From assembly GCA_965153355.1 (NCBI GenBank), contig OZ231126.1, positions 110,732,001 to 110,796,000 on the forward strand: a stretch of 64,000 nt of DNA, in the 5' to 3' direction. Origin of the DNA: Flaccisagitta enflata (lineage: Eukaryota; Chaetognatha; Sagittoidea; Aphragmophora). The position numbers were made by a program, and so were the translations under genes. Below, one piece after another: positions 1 to 10,894 of this stretch. Under the pieces are notes generated by a model that was not told where the DNA came from, ran no database searches, and saw only the letters and a program-made list of their open reading frames with translations. Position 1 is the stretch's first letter; each line of letters begins with the position of its first letter.

Positions 1-2
1 AT

Positions 3-533
3 TCCGACTACATCATCAATGTCAACGACGCATTGGTGGGGGATCTTCTTTCGAGTGAAAAAGATATTCCTCCATTTCTCCGCGATCTTTCCAATCAACC
101 TCATGTCAGAGGCATAAAGTTCCCAGAGGCCACGGGAGGCGTCAAAATGATCGTTGGTGCCGCTCATTCGGATGCCGCTATCGCTCAAGAACGTCGTTGA
201 GGTCCTCCAGGATCTTTAACATGCTTCAGAAGCAGTTTTGGTTGGACGGTCAGCGGAAAAACTGGGAAAAAAGGTTTAGACGTCGCATCAATTATTGCTA
301 TTTTGGTTGATAACAATGAATTACACGAAAAAATTGACCAAATTTTCTACCTTGATTTTGGATCAATCATTTCCTCTGAAGAAATGGGCGATTCGCTTGA
401 AAATTTACGCGCCTGTGAAACATTGAAAAAGAAGATCCGTTTCTGCAAAGTGACAAAGAAGTATTTTGCGCCTGTGACATGGAAATTTGACTTCGACAAA
501 GTGATGGAGATTCTGCGCAAAGATAAGTCCTGA
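3..533 (+). pseudogene. BEL/Pao pol relic, protease and linker region
   Basis: Open in one frame from the window edge except for TGA stops at 198-200 and 531-533. The part before the first stop contains VKMIVGAAHSD, which resembles the second conserved block of BEL/Pao aspartic proteases. FRSSFGWTVSG follows the stop, as in that family. The frame then runs straight into the RT segment starting at 543, so this is the N-terminal half of one pol polyprotein. The start lies upstream of the window. Both stops are TGA and could come from CGA by C-to-T change (inference). Assignment rests on the order protease, RT, RNase H, integrase. Confidence 0.6.
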
Positions 534-542
534 CCTACAGCC

Positions 543-1475
543 ATGAAGCGGCTCGTCAACCAACGCTTCTGCTTCACTCGTGATCCAGCCTTCAAAGAGC
601 GCGTCTTCCAAGAGTTTGAAAAATTCTATGAAACGGGCGTGGCGGTTGAGATTGACAGCATTGACGACGACGAGGACATCATCAAACCACGCTGGTATAT
701 CCCGCTCCACATAGTGGAGTTGAGGGGAAAGACCAGGGTTTGTCACGACGCGCGTGCCGCCACCGACGGAATCTGCTTAAACGACCTGTTGGTAGGCGGA
801 CCAAATCTGATGAACAGTTTAATGGATGTCCTCATGCGCTTTTGTCAATGGAAGATAGCCTTTATGCGTGATATAAAGGCTTTCTTCCATCAAGTTCGAG
901 TCCACCCTGATGAGGCTGATTTATTCAGATTTCTATGGTTCAAGGACAGAAGCCTCCGCCTTGCAACATTGAATTTTTTTCTCTCCCACGTATTTGGAAG
1001 TCTCTCAAGTTCATGCGTGACCAGCTTCACCGTTAGACACCACGCCGAAGTGAACAAACCACATTATCCTTCCAACGTCTTCGATTTCATTTGCCATGGT
1101 TTTTATGTCGACGACGGAAGTGGAGGCCGTGGTACAATCGACGAGGCGTTGGAGTTAAAAGCGAGAGTGAAGTCAGCGATGGAAGATGGCGGCTTTCATC
1201 TCATCAAATGGAAGAGTAATGCGCATCAGCTCATGGATGGAGATCCTAATGTGGCCATTCCAATCGCAGATAAGCAAGATCACGACGACAAGCCGACGAA
1301 AGTGTTGGGGGTCTTGTGGCTTCCGGCTAAAGACGCCTTTGTCTTCATCTGCAATGATGGATTTAAAAGAATGAGGGCGAAAACACCACATCAATTGGTC
1401 TCCATGCAAGCCAAACTCTACGATCCACTTGGTTTTTGGAGTCCAAGTCAATATATCGGAAGACGACATCTTTAA
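543..1475 (+). pseudogene. BEL/Pao pol relic, reverse transcriptase
   Basis: Reverse transcriptase core of a BEL/Pao LTR retrotransposon, the enzyme that copies element RNA to DNA in cytoplasmic particles. Seen: WYIPLHIV near residue 50, VCHDARAATDGICLNDLL near 66-84, DIKAFFHQV near 108, the catalytic YVDD at residues 188-191 (1104-1115), and the post-palm LIKWKSN and YDPLGFWSP blocks. The last two are characteristic of BEL/Pao. It is in frame with the protease segment and with the RNase H segment. It is separated from them by stops at 531 (TGA) and 1473 (TAA), so it is not translatable as one protein. No frameshift is seen inside this part. Confidence 0.85.
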
Positions 1476-2144
1476 TTGTGTCGTCCGCAACAGACAGGAT
1501 GGGATTCTCCACTTGTCGAGGCACTGGAGGAATCATTTTTCAAATACACTTCTTCATGGCCACTTCTTCAACAATATCGGGTCAAGAGATGGTGGAACGG
1601 CGATACAGACACTTTTTGTGATGCGGCGCCGAAAGGTGGATTTGGTGCTGTTACATATTGTCGTCAAGTCAACGTCAACGGCTCCGTGTACGTGACAATA
1701 TTGGGATCCAAATCCCATGTGGTTCCTCTCAACCCAAAAAGAGCATCTCATCACAACAGTGTACCTCGTGTGGAGATTGTCTCTGCTGAAAAGGCGGTTC
1801 AGCTCAAGCGATTCGTCAACAAGACTCTGAAGCTGCAGGAGAAAAACATCAGACTGTGGTCAGATTCAGAGGCTGCTTTGAAGATGATATACAACCCATC
1901 ACGCCCAAGACCTGTCTTCTTCGCAAATTGTCTCTCAAAAATCCACGCAGGATCAAGTCCAGAGCAATGGCGGTGGGTTGATTCCGCCAACAACCCCGCC
2001 GATCATTGCTCTCGTGGAATCGAATCACACGAGGCGGAAAAGTGGGTTGGAATTTTTGCGTCTCCCTGGGGATCAATGGCCGCAGACAAAAATTGCGACG
2101 TGCCCCATCTCCTTCCACGTGGCTGCGCTCTAAGCAGCTGTTGA
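1476..2144 (+). pseudogene. BEL/Pao pol relic, RNase H region
   Basis: Continues the RT frame after the TAA at 1473-1475. WDSPLVEALEESFFKY and the FCDAAPKGGFGAV block mark the first RNase H acidic site; LWSDSEAALKMI and the NPADHCSRGI block are the later RNase H motifs of BEL/Pao Pol. The frame closes at 2142-2144. Homology resumes in another frame from about 2173, so there is a frameshift near 2050-2170. Known role: removes template RNA during reverse transcription. Part of the same decayed element as its neighbours. Confidence 0.75.
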
Positions 2145-2172
2145 GGAGGAGAGTAAAGAATTTGACGCGGTA

Positions 2173-2756
2173 TTGCATGCAGCCGCATCTCGGGGGAATT
2201 GGATGCATAAACTCCGCGTCATTGCCATGCTTCTCATTGGAGTGCGGCGGTGGCGAATGGTCCCAAAGGCGAAGACAAGAGCGGGAAAGGATCTCCTCCC
2301 CAAACCGGAAGTGACGCAAATCCATCTGGAGGAAGCGCAGAAGCGGCTTGTCAAGGCCGTGCAGCGACAACATTATGGAGAGGTGAGGGTCCAGTTGGAG
2401 GCGGGAAAGGTTGATAAACCAAATAGCCGTCAAGAATTCATTGTCAAGAACAATGAGATGCGGAAGCTCAATCCTTTCGTCAACGACAACGGCATCCTTC
2501 GAGTCAGCAGCCGTTTGGTCAATGCCAACATATCCAACGACACAAAATTTCCCTTCATTCTTCCACCAAAAGACGATAATGTGAAGTCATTAATCCGCCA
2601 TGTTCATCATAATGACTTCCACGCTGGCGCAAAGCATACATTATGCCAACTGCGTCAATTCGCATGGATCACTAAAGGTCTTCAGGCCGTCAAGAGCGTC
2701 GTTCATTCGTGCTTTGGATGCCAGAGGAACTTTAAAAAGCATGCGAATCAGCAGAT
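2173..2756 (+). pseudogene. BEL/Pao pol relic, integrase N-terminal zinc-binding region
   Basis: The sequence LNPFVNDNGILRVSSRLVNA is the BEL/Pao block just before integrase. An HHCC zinc-binding motif follows: HVHHNDFHAG supplies the histidines and CFGC the cysteines. The reading frame then runs into the miniature LTR-type element at 2757, and the integrase core resumes at about 4224. The ORF that appears to continue to 2853 is chimeric: its last 30 or so residues come from the inserted repeat. Confidence 0.75.
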
Positions 2757-3320
2757 TAGTGAATACGACAACCAAATCTGGCGTTTTCTACTGCTTGACC
2801 CTCGCCGATCATTTGTTTTGAAGGTGGCCTGTTGCCAATTCTCTACATGCTGATCAGCGCTCCTTATGACTATGTCCACAAGCTAAAAACAAAAAACCCT
2901 GCAAAAACATCATAAGGGCGGGGACTAGCATGACACTTTTGAGATGTAAAAAACATGTAAAAAAGTCAATTTAAAGCGTTATAAGCAGTAGGGAGAGTCT
3001 GTCAGCGTCGATTTTGAGCTGATTCACAAAATCACTCTACATAAGTATGCTGGAGGTGGTAAAACAGAGTTGGGGGATTTTGACTCACCAGGGGCCTAAA
3101 TTTCAACTCTGATATAGATAATGTCAATAAGTAGGCACTTAGCGTTTTGACAAAAAAATGGGTCTGACGGTGGAAAAAGTCCAAATTTGAGAATTTTTTT
3201 GAAAAAAATACAATTTCAGCAATCCCTGCCTACATTTTCTGCTTTCTGGAAGCCTTTTTAGTTGGTTTATGGCTCTAAATTTAGTACAAAAAGATAAAGG
3301 TTGTTGTTGTCGTATACACT
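2757..3320. repeat. 5' long terminal repeat of element A
   Basis: A 564-bp terminal repeat with inverted ends AGTG/CACT. The position matching the second copy's CTCTATATAAG reads CTCTACATAAG here, so the possible TATA box is altered in this copy. Followed by CATATAAGGGAGCAGG, with no recognised tRNA primer site. Confidence 0.75.
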
Positions 3321-3656
3321 CATATAAGGGAGCAGGTTGTTGGTAGCTGTAAGCCTAAATTTGTTTTTTAGAGCTTGGAAATAGTGTGTTGAGCCCCTGG
3401 GAGCTTAAAAAAAGTGGAATCAAGAAAAAGAATGAAAAAATTTCCATTGATTTTATCAAAACCACAGAAAAACCCAATCAGCAAAAATGGTAATTTTGAC
3501 CACTAAGGTTTTTAACTCAATTTTGGCTTAAAATAGCTCATTCAAGTATATTTAGCTTCCTCAAAGCATACTTAGACTCTATTTAGTCCAAACAGAGTTG
3601 TTTAGGTGCAGAAAATCCATACAAAAAAAACTGATTTATTATCACCCCTGTTTAGA

Positions 3657-4220
3657 TAGTGAATACGACAACCAAATCTGGCGTTTTCTACTGCTTGACC
3701 CTCGCCGATCATTTGTTTTGAAGGTGGCCTGTTGCCAATTCTCTACATGCTGATCAGCGCTCCTTATGACTATGTCCACAAGCTAAAAACAAAAAACCCT
3801 GCAAAAACATCATTAGGGCGGGGACTAGCATGACACTTTTGAGATGTAAAAAACATGCAAAAAAGTCAATTTAAAGCGTTATAAGCAGTAGGGAGAGTCT
3901 GTCAGCGTCGATTTTGAGCTGATTCACAAAATCACTCTATATAAGTATGCTGGAGGTGGTAAAACAGAGTTGGGGGATTTTGACTCACCAGGGGCCTAAA
4001 TTTCAACTCTGATATAGATAATGTCAATAAGTAGGCACTTAGCGTTTTGACAAAAAAATGGGTCTGACGGTGGAAAAAGTCCAAATTTGAGAATGTTTTT
4101 GAAAAAAATACAATTTCAGCAATCCCTGCCTACATTTTCTGCTTTCTGGAAGCCTTTTTAGTTGGTTTATGGCTCTAAATTTAGTACAAAAAGATAAAGG
4201 TTGTTGTCGTCGTATACACT
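3657..4220. repeat. 3' long terminal repeat of element A
   Basis: Offset from the first copy by exactly 900 bp. Contains TATATAAG near 3939, a possible promoter element. The sequence just before it is pyrimidine-rich (CACCCCTGTTTAGA), so no polypurine tract is visible; this is odd for a standard LTR element. Confidence 0.75.
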
Positions 4221-4223
4221 CAG

Positions 4224-5225
4224 ATGGCGCCAAATCCATCCAATCATGTCAATCTTGCCCCTGTGTTCGCGGAGACAGGGTTGGATGTAATGGGACATTT
4301 CAACGTAAAAATGAATGGAAGAGCGGATACTTGCTTTGTCTCCCGCGCCGTCCACGTGGAACTGTTCTACAACATGTCCGCTGACGCAATGATCAACGCC
4401 ATCGTATGCTTTGCAGCCAGGCGCCCAGGCATTCGACCCTTCACATCTGATCGTGGAACTAACCTGATTGGCACCAATAACATCCTCACGAAGGAGATGG
4501 AAGATTGGAATCGCTCGTCAACTCTTGATCTACAACAACAAGGCCTCCAATGGGACTTCATTACCGCCCGAACGCCGCACTATGGTGGTGTTTGGGAAAG
4601 GATCGTCGCGCTTTTTAAGTGCCACCTCGCCTCCATATCTACTGGCGCCACATTGCACATAGACACCTTCCACACTGCCATCATCGAAGTGGAAGGAATT
4701 CTAAACCGCCGCCCTCTCACCGCGCTGAGTGATGATCCAAGCGATCCTTCTGCGCTAACGCCAAATCACATCCTATCGCCATCTACATCCGAGGGCGCTC
4801 CTGTGGATTTGTTGCAGCACGGCGTCAACTTTGACGCGGAGTCGGCACATGTCCAATGGAAGCGCGCACAATCTCGTGTGGATGCTTTTTGGAAAAAATG
4901 GTGTTGTGAATACTTAAGCCTTCTTCATGCATGAAGTAAATGGACCAAATCCGAGAGAGACTTTGCGGTTGATGATCTTGTAGTCATTGTCAACGAGGCC
5001 GTGCCCAGACATGATTGGAGCCTAGGGAGAGTTGTTGACGTGAAAGGGACATGGCCCCATGTCCAGAGGGCCCACATGCGCCGCGCTGATGGAAGAATTG
5101 TCACAAGGGATCGCACGAAGATCGTGCGGCTGGAGATGGAGAGAGAGAGATATAGGCGCATGGGCCTGTCTATTAATAACTATAGATGTGAATGTTTGTT
5201 GCTCTGTTTGTTCTCACTGACATAA
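4224..5225 (+). pseudogene. BEL/Pao pol relic, integrase core and C-terminal domain
   Basis: Catalytic core of the element integrase: the DDE residues lie in TGLDVMGHF, TSDRGTN and GGVWERIV. FVSRAVHVELF is diagnostic for BEL/Pao. LNRRPLTALSDDPSDPSALTP and the C-terminal VDDLVVIVNEAVPRHDWSLG ... RRADGRIVTRDRTKIVRLE correspond to the DUF5641-type tail. A TGA at 4932-4934 interrupts the frame inside the conserved WxxEYLxxLHxRxKW block, where arginine (CGA) is expected. After 5225 the sequence becomes AT-rich and no LTR is recognised. Confidence 0.8.
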
Positions 5226-5449
5226 AGAGATGTACGACTTAATATTTGGTTCTATTCATCCATGCATTCAACACTTTCCTCATAGTGGCAAATTTGTGAT
5301 GTTCATTTTCATGCTAAAAATTCAAACATTGGTTCACTGCTTTGTCTATATGTAGATATCATGCTATTCTCTATTGCTTCTGTCCAAACACAGTCCATAT
5401 GTCAAAATCAACTTTTCAAAGCTTCCGCTGACGTTGAAATTCCATCTTC

Positions 5450-6115
5450 ATGTCAGTCACCATCTTGAAGTCGATTCGTCGGAGTCAAGATGTTGCGGGC
5501 GCAGCTTCTTCAGGCCGAGATGGATTCGTCAACGGCCAACGGTTTGTACAATATCGCCGGCTTGATGACGACGCCAGAATGCTTGAGGATGAGGTGGAGA
5601 CGGTGACGCAAGCCGCCTTCAGCGGCGACCTCAACCTCGCCAAGGATAATGTGCCGGCAAAACTCCAACAGCCGGCCAACCCCTCTTCTTCTTCCGCTCT
5701 TCCTCCCCTTGTCATCACAACAAACGCCATCGCGGGAGAGAACAATCGTAGGGTGAAGTTGAAGCGGCCCGACGACGGTGCTTCCATCGCCAATTCATTG
5801 TTGGGATCATCCGTCCTTCCATCACCTCCTTGTCGCATTTTCACCCCTGATTTTGGTCGACCGGCTCCTCCGGAGGCGAGAGCCCTTCTTCAGGAGAGAT
5901 TGAAAGCTGCAAACCATCACAGCAGGGGCGGAGACAACTGCTCAAAGGTCGACGGGGAGGAGATGCCAGTGGAGGAGGAGGGGATGGATGTGGAGGTGAC
6001 AGTGGATGTGACAGTGGAGGAAAAGGAGGAGATGCCCCTCAACCCGGATGTGGACAAAGACTCCCCAGAGGTCAGGATCCAGCGGAAGCAAGCCCTTTGG
6101 TTCTACCATCGCTAG
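5450..6115 (+). CDS. Uncharacterised acidic ORF, 221 aa
   Basis: Not recognised. The product is Ser/Ala/Pro-rich in the middle, with a valine/glutamate run (DVEVTVDVTVEEKEE) near residues 177-195. It ends at a TAG after QALWFYHR; the same frame stays open for about 30 more residues (DQADESELLIFKAFSK), so the TAG may be a nonsense change from CAG. It lies 3' of the BEL/Pao pol on the same strand and could be a domain of the same or a neighbouring element. No transmembrane segment or catalytic motif is seen. Confidence 0.3.
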   Translation: MSVTILKSIRRSQDVAGAASSGRDGFVNGQRFVQYRRLDDDARMLEDEVETVTQAAFSGDLNLAKDNVPAKLQQPANPSSSSALPPLVITTNAIAGENNRRVKLKRPDDGASIANSLLGSSVLPSPPCRIFTPDFGRPAPPEARALLQERLKAANHHSRGGDNCSKVDGEEMPVEEEGMDVEVTVDVTVEEKEEMPLNPDVDKDSPEVRIQRKQALWFYHR

Positions 6116-6288
6116 GACCAAGCGGATGAGTCTGAGTTGTTGATCTTCAAAGCCTTCTCCAAACTCAATTTGTGCTGCAACAAGGAGAAGGAAATGCGTT
6201 AGTCGGCTACGCAGTGTGGGTTAGGGTTTGATACCCTAGAACGCAGACAAGGAAGGCAAAAAACGAAAAGGGAGAATTACAAGGAGGC

Positions 6289-7329
6289 TTGACGTGTGGT
6301 CCAAGTGTCGAGGAAGAATTTGACGGCAACTACATCGCCTGCTGCAGCTGCAAACCCACTGGCGGCAGCTTCCATCAACGCAGCAGCAGATCATCAAACG
6401 CGTCTGGCTTTGGTTCATCCCCCAAATTAGCAGCCGCCGGATCCTCGCGATGTAACTCCCAACCCAAAAAGGCGTCGACAAGAGAAGAAGGGCCCGGGAC
6501 TTGGTCCGGCGCAACTTCAGCAGCAGCAGCTCCGTCTTCAACCGCGCCCGCGTCGAAGAAGACAAAGGAGCTTAAACAGCGGCCAGAAGCTGCAGCAGCG
6601 CAAGGGAAGCCAATTGGTGATCTTCAGCCTCCAGCGGTCGCCAGTGGTTCTCAACATCCAGCCAATGGACCATCAGCGGATCAGCAAAAGAAGTTGGAAT
6701 CGCCAAACTCTTCGTCGATGGTTCTTGACCCTGAGACTGGACTTTGCATCGACGAGCATTTGCTCCGCCTGTGTTCAGCAACTGGAAAGAGCACCTCCAA
6801 ACGACAGTTGTCAAGGCTTGCAGGTTTTCTCCCACCCACTTTTTACAAAACATTCAGCGACGCTCAGCGTGTTGAATGCGCCCGTGCGGTGTGGGATATG
6901 GCGGAAGCATCGCGGATTCAGACGGAAGTCATGGAAACGAGACGCAAAGCGATGTTTGCGTCAGATGCAAAGGTCAAGAGCGATATGCGAGTCGCAGAAC
7001 TGGAGAAGCGGTTGGAGAAGGCAAAGCAGGTGGCGGATGCAAAGGCTAAGGAGGCGACGGGATTTGCGCAGAAGGCGTCGGCGGCAGCAGCTGTCAAGCA
7101 CGTCGTCTGTATTCAGCAAGATACTTGTGCCATCCTGGCTCCTGTGACCTCCACAGCTTCGTTGACACCGGCAGCATCTGCAGAGAATGAAAGTTGGCCT
7201 TCCGTCTCGAGGACTGCAAACAGCGCTAGAGACGCTCCCAAGGAGTCGGCAAAATCAAAAAGGCGTCCTTGGAATCCAAAGGGCCGCCAGCAGCAGCAGC
7301 AGCAACACCACCAGCAGCCGCCGCAATAA
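6289..7329 (+). CDS. Uncharacterised Ala/Gln-rich coiled-coil ORF, 346 aa
   Basis: Not recognised. Residues 1-140 are low complexity and rich in Ser, Ala and Pro. Residues 140-200 look folded (LSRLAGFLPPTFYKTFSD). Residues 200-270 are heptad-like and charged (VAELEKRLEKAKQVADAKAK), suggesting a coiled coil. The C-terminus is basic with a Gln/His run. The layout is loosely gag-like, but no zinc knuckle is present. It may be the second half of a protein starting at 5450, since the two ORFs share strand and style and are separated by frame breaks. Confidence 0.3.
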   Translation: MTCGPSVEEEFDGNYIACCSCKPTGGSFHQRSSRSSNASGFGSSPKLAAAGSSRCNSQPKKASTREEGPGTWSGATSAAAAPSSTAPASKKTKELKQRPEAAAAQGKPIGDLQPPAVASGSQHPANGPSADQQKKLESPNSSSMVLDPETGLCIDEHLLRLCSATGKSTSKRQLSRLAGFLPPTFYKTFSDAQRVECARAVWDMAEASRIQTEVMETRRKAMFASDAKVKSDMRVAELEKRLEKAKQVADAKAKEATGFAQKASAAAAVKHVVCIQQDTCAILAPVTSTASLTPAASAENESWPSVSRTANSARDAPKESAKSKRRPWNPKGRQQQQQQHHQQPPQ

Positions 7330-8929
7330 TGCTGTTCAACATGGTGCCAGGTCCACAGTTACTCTTCCTCTTAATTATCGTCAATGTAACGCGACGTGGA
7401 GAGCGCCACCATTTTGCTAAGTCGTCGTCAATTCCATCGCGATACTCATCCCTTGATGGACAGGCCGGCAATGTTGGGGGCGCGACCCGGGGTGTGGGAT
7501 TCTTATCCGCCCTGGGGCCTGGCAAAAACGCCCGCGTAAGTTTCATGGAAGAGATGGTGTGTTCATTTTCTTGTTATTATGATTGAATCTGCATATGATA
7601 AGGACTGTACTAATCCATCTGCCCCCCCACCCCCCCCCCCCCCCCTTTCTCTTCTCTTTCGTCTCCCCGCAAGGGGAGAAAAACTCTACAGACGACGACA
7701 CCATCTTTTGTCTCCACGGTGTCCATTTCGATCCTTTCATCCTCGTCTTTTGCCCACGAATTGACGAGCTGTTGGAGCTTCTGATATGGTCTGCATATTT
7801 CCTTTGAGATATGGTGCAGGTGACGTGGTCGTTCCTATGAATCTTGCTTAATTTTTTCTTTTCAGATTCGGTTTTAACGTAGTTTGGATAGTAACTTATT
7901 ATTCTATTTTTGTTTTGTGTTCTTAGGAACATGTATGTTTTTCTTGTATTTGACATTGTCTTTTTAGCGTGTTGTTTGCAAATTGGGTCGTATCTTTTGT
8001 ACATTTTAGTCAATGCCCTCCACTTATACTTTTCCACCTCGATGGCATATCCCAGTCTAGAGGTGCTCCTAGGCCCGTTCCCCCCTTCCCCCCTCCCTTC
8101 CCTTTTAACTTTTTTCCCAGAACAGGTGCCTCATCTTCCTCGTCTCCGTGCTCGTCTCCGCCCGTCATCGTTAGATTGATCACCTCGCGTGGTTTTTGTC
8201 CCCCCCTTCCGGACGGGGGGGGGGGGAAATAATCGTCGCCATGTTGCTTGTTGATCTCCTTCTGCAGGGGGGTGGGGAAGTAAGAGGCGGAGGCGGGGGA
8301 GAGGGGCGGGGGCTGTAGCTTATTATCATAATTTTTTTTGTAGTGTGACAGTATGGGTTTTTTCTTTAGGGTTTCCCGTGACCAGAAACTAGATGTCGGA
8401 TTTTTGAAATTCATGAAATTCCAAAAATGGGGCAGAGTGTGGAAATGTGTGCTATTTATAAGTATGGGAATGATGATGCTCTTCGCATGAATGTCTCTTT
8501 CTTCTTTCTTTCCAATTCGATGCCATTTGTTTTAAGCCATTTTTATTTTTCTCCATATGGTGCGCTTGTTCTGAACCATCTCGCCTTGCTCTTTTATTAA
8601 ATTGGAATTACGTGTTCTCACGTATTTCTCCTTCTACTTTTTTCATCTTCGTATATTTTTATGCTTCAATTTTTAATTGCGTAGACCTTGTTATGGCATC
8701 GCTTCTTAATGGAACGCATGATATATTGCTAGATTTTCATGATGTGTGCCCTTGGAATTTCATGTTTTTCATAAGTCTCTCAGTCTTTTATTCCAGGGAC
8801 ATATGAACGGACATCTGACATTAATGACAATCACGACGCTGGCGGGAAACCAAGGAAATTGGCCCTAAAGTAAGTTTTACCATTTTAGCGTTTTAGTGTT
8901 TTATCGTTGTTTTTGTCATCTGGCTTTTT
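7330..8929. other. No gene recognised
   Basis: Mixed-composition DNA with homopolymers (poly-C near 7621-7645, poly-G near 8214-8227). Short ORFs on both strands are proline/serine or lysine-rich translations of simple sequence. No conserved motif or convincing exon is seen. Confidence 0.5.
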
Positions 8930-9427
8930 GGGCAGCGGACCCGAAGGGGCCGATGACCTATACTTTCACATATGCAGAAATTTCTCCTTCTTATTCTTCT
9001 TTGTACCCCCCCCCTCAAGGCCCAATTCATAGCCTCGAGGCTCAAATCCCAGCCTGGAGGCTCAAATCCCAGCCTGGAGGCTCAAATCCCAGCCTGGAGG
9101 CTCAAATCCCAGCCTCGAGGCTCAAATCCCAGCCTAAAGGCTCAAATCCCAGCCTCGAGGCTCAGATGGTAGCCCCGAGGCTCAGATCCCAGCCTCGAAG
9201 TTCATATCCTAACCTCAAAGTTCAAATCCTAGCCTCGAAGCTCAAATCCCAGCCTCGATGCTCAAATCCCAGCCTCGAGCTCAAATCCCAGCCTCGAAGC
9301 TCAAATCCCAGCCTTGAAGCTCAAATCCCAGCCTCTAGGCTCAAATCCCAGCCTCTAGACCCTAATCCCAGCTTTGAGGCTCAAACAAAATCAGCATAGG
9401 TCATCGGCCCCTTCGGGACCGCTGCCC
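8930..9427. mobile_element. Foldback element FB-A with minisatellite interior
   Basis: Terminal inverted repeats of about 33 bp: the left end begins GGGCAGCGGACCCGAAGG (8930 on) and the right end is its near-exact inverse, finishing at 9427. Each end is itself a small hairpin (CCCGAAGGGG-type). The interior, about 9015-9385, is an 18-20-bp tandem repeat with the motif GGCTCAAATCCCAGCCT. The same design recurs at 53878-54331. The 167-aa ORF across it is just the repeat translated. Confidence 0.7.
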
Positions 9428-10106
9428 CACTAACCACCTCACACCCCCATACACTCACAAAGGGGCAACGGGTACCACTGACCATCTAACGCTTTTGCGA
9501 CTATTATTGTTTTATTGTCTGTTTTTGGGGTTTTATTGTCTGTTTTTTATCGTCTGTCCAGTCAACTGATTATTGGGGTGATATGGCTGAATTTAGTGGG
9601 ATGGGCAGGGCGGGGGCAGTGTACTGATCTGGCTTTATGGCCTCTGCATAAGATGTACATGTTGTTATTGGCTGTTTCTGTCCATGTCTATCCTGATCTC
9701 ATGTTGCTTTCATGCATTGGTTGACCATCATTTAATGCCCAATTTCCCTTTCATTTGTTCCCCTCTCAGATTGTTGAAATTTTTACCACATCAAAGAGAC
9801 CATCATCACGCCATTTTCCAATTTACACCTAAATTTCCTTTGTGTCTAACATCGTCAGACAGTCAGAGATTTCTACAGACAAAGCTATCCCAGAGTCGAA
9901 ACTAATGTTTACGTGGGCTAAATATATAGTTAATCCCTTTAGCATAGTATGAAAAAAAAACACGAAGCTGCCTGCTACAGCAGAAGAAGTGGAGCAATGG
10001 TCACCTGAAAACCATCAGGATGATTCAGGACTGCTCACTTCCCACTCCCATGTCAAAAGATGGATCTCAGGGATTTCTTCCTGCCACAACGGATAATATA
10101 TGAAAA
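9428..10106. other. FB-A right flank; no gene recognised
   Basis: Contains GGGGCAACGGGTACCACTGA near 9461-9480. It is matched by GGGCATCGGGTACTGCTGACC at the equivalent place to the right of FB-B, so the foldback family may extend past its right inverted repeat. The rest is AT-rich without a convincing ORF. The last 100 bp may be the decayed upstream part of the Gypsy-like pol. Confidence 0.4.
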
Positions 10107-10894
10107 TTGGAAGAAACAACGGAAAAATCATTTTTTGATATGGCTTCATGCTTCAATCAACCCACAATCTCTGATGAAGTAGATAAAAATGGAAACTATC
10201 TTCACGATTTTTTCTGCTTTGTGAGTCAATTGCCTGGATTTGAATATCTAAGTAAGTTGAAAATTCCCATGGGATTCACCACATCGATGGAACTGTGTTG
10301 CTTCATCCTAAAAGCAATCTTGGATCGCTGCAGTGCAGTGCCATTGCACGCATTGATGGAGGAATTCATGCAATGTATGATAGATCTAGACAACAACAAG
10401 ACTCCATCTCTTGAAGGCAAAACCTACGACAATTTGTGTTTGAGCTTTGCAGATGATGGTGCTGCTCAATCGCCAATGGAAAATTTTGAGGAGTATGGGC
10501 TCAAAATTCACTCCTTTTACAAAAGGCCCAAAAACCAAATTGAAGCAGCCTATTATCTGTACATGCAAGTCATAAGAAAAGTTTTCAAACACATGAAACT
10601 TTACAACCTTTTGATTGCCCCTGAAAAATGAATCTGTTCAGTGGCAAAAATTTTGAGTATCTGGGCCACAAATTTTCACTCATGAGAGAATCTCTCTTTT
10701 TGATGATGCCTGACAACAAGGTGGAAATGATGGAATCTGTCCCAGTGCCAAAAAACTGTCGAGAAGTTACATCGTTTTTGGGATTTTGCGGATTTTTCTC
10801 CGTTTTGAATCAGAATGGAAAGGCAATGCTTGGGACGATGTTGAGCCTCATACGGAAAGACACGCCCTACAAATGGGGACCCCTGGAGGACTAA
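10107..10894 (+). pseudogene. Gypsy-like pol relic, reverse transcriptase
   Basis: Two overlapping ORFs (10107-10631 and 10628-10894) encode consecutive RT parts. FEYLSKLKIPMGFTTSMELC is the palm block before the catalytic site. LCLSFADDGA carries the DD pair. FEYLGHKFSLM and the VPVPKNCREVTSFLGFCGFF block are the connection typical of Ty3/Gypsy Pol, followed by YKWGPLED. A one-base shift near 10625 and a TAA at 10892-10894 break the frame. The upstream RT part with the first Asp is not clear. Part of the element that continues to 14325. Confidence 0.7.

Larger units (their letters stand above)
2757..4220. mobile_element. Miniature LTR-type element A, nested in BEL/Pao integrase
   Basis: Two direct repeats of 564 bp (2757-3320 and 3657-4220) flank a 336-bp interior. 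By eye they differ at about five positions, which suggests a recent insertion. The repeat begins TAGTGAATACG and ends CGTATACACT, so its ends are near-perfect inverted repeats. CAGAT occurs immediately outside both ends (2752-2756 and 4221-4225), consistent with a 5-bp target duplication. No ORF is recognised inside. Read as a non-autonomous, TRIM-like LTR element (inference). TG...CA boundaries 3 bp further in are possible but give no matching flanks. Confidence 0.75.

Noticed and set aside
2853-2880. Second cistron after the integrase zinc finger
   Set aside because: The apparent ORF end is chimeric with the inserted LTR-type element A.
5001-5225. Separate 74-aa gene
   Set aside because: It is the in-frame continuation of the BEL/Pao integrase after the TGA at 4932.
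8990-9390. CRISPR-like array
   Set aside because: Units of 18-20 bp are contiguous without unique spacers, in a eukaryotic context.
8896-9399. 167-aa repeat protein
   Set aside because: It is the foldback element minisatellite read in one frame, and the unit length is not a multiple of three throughout.
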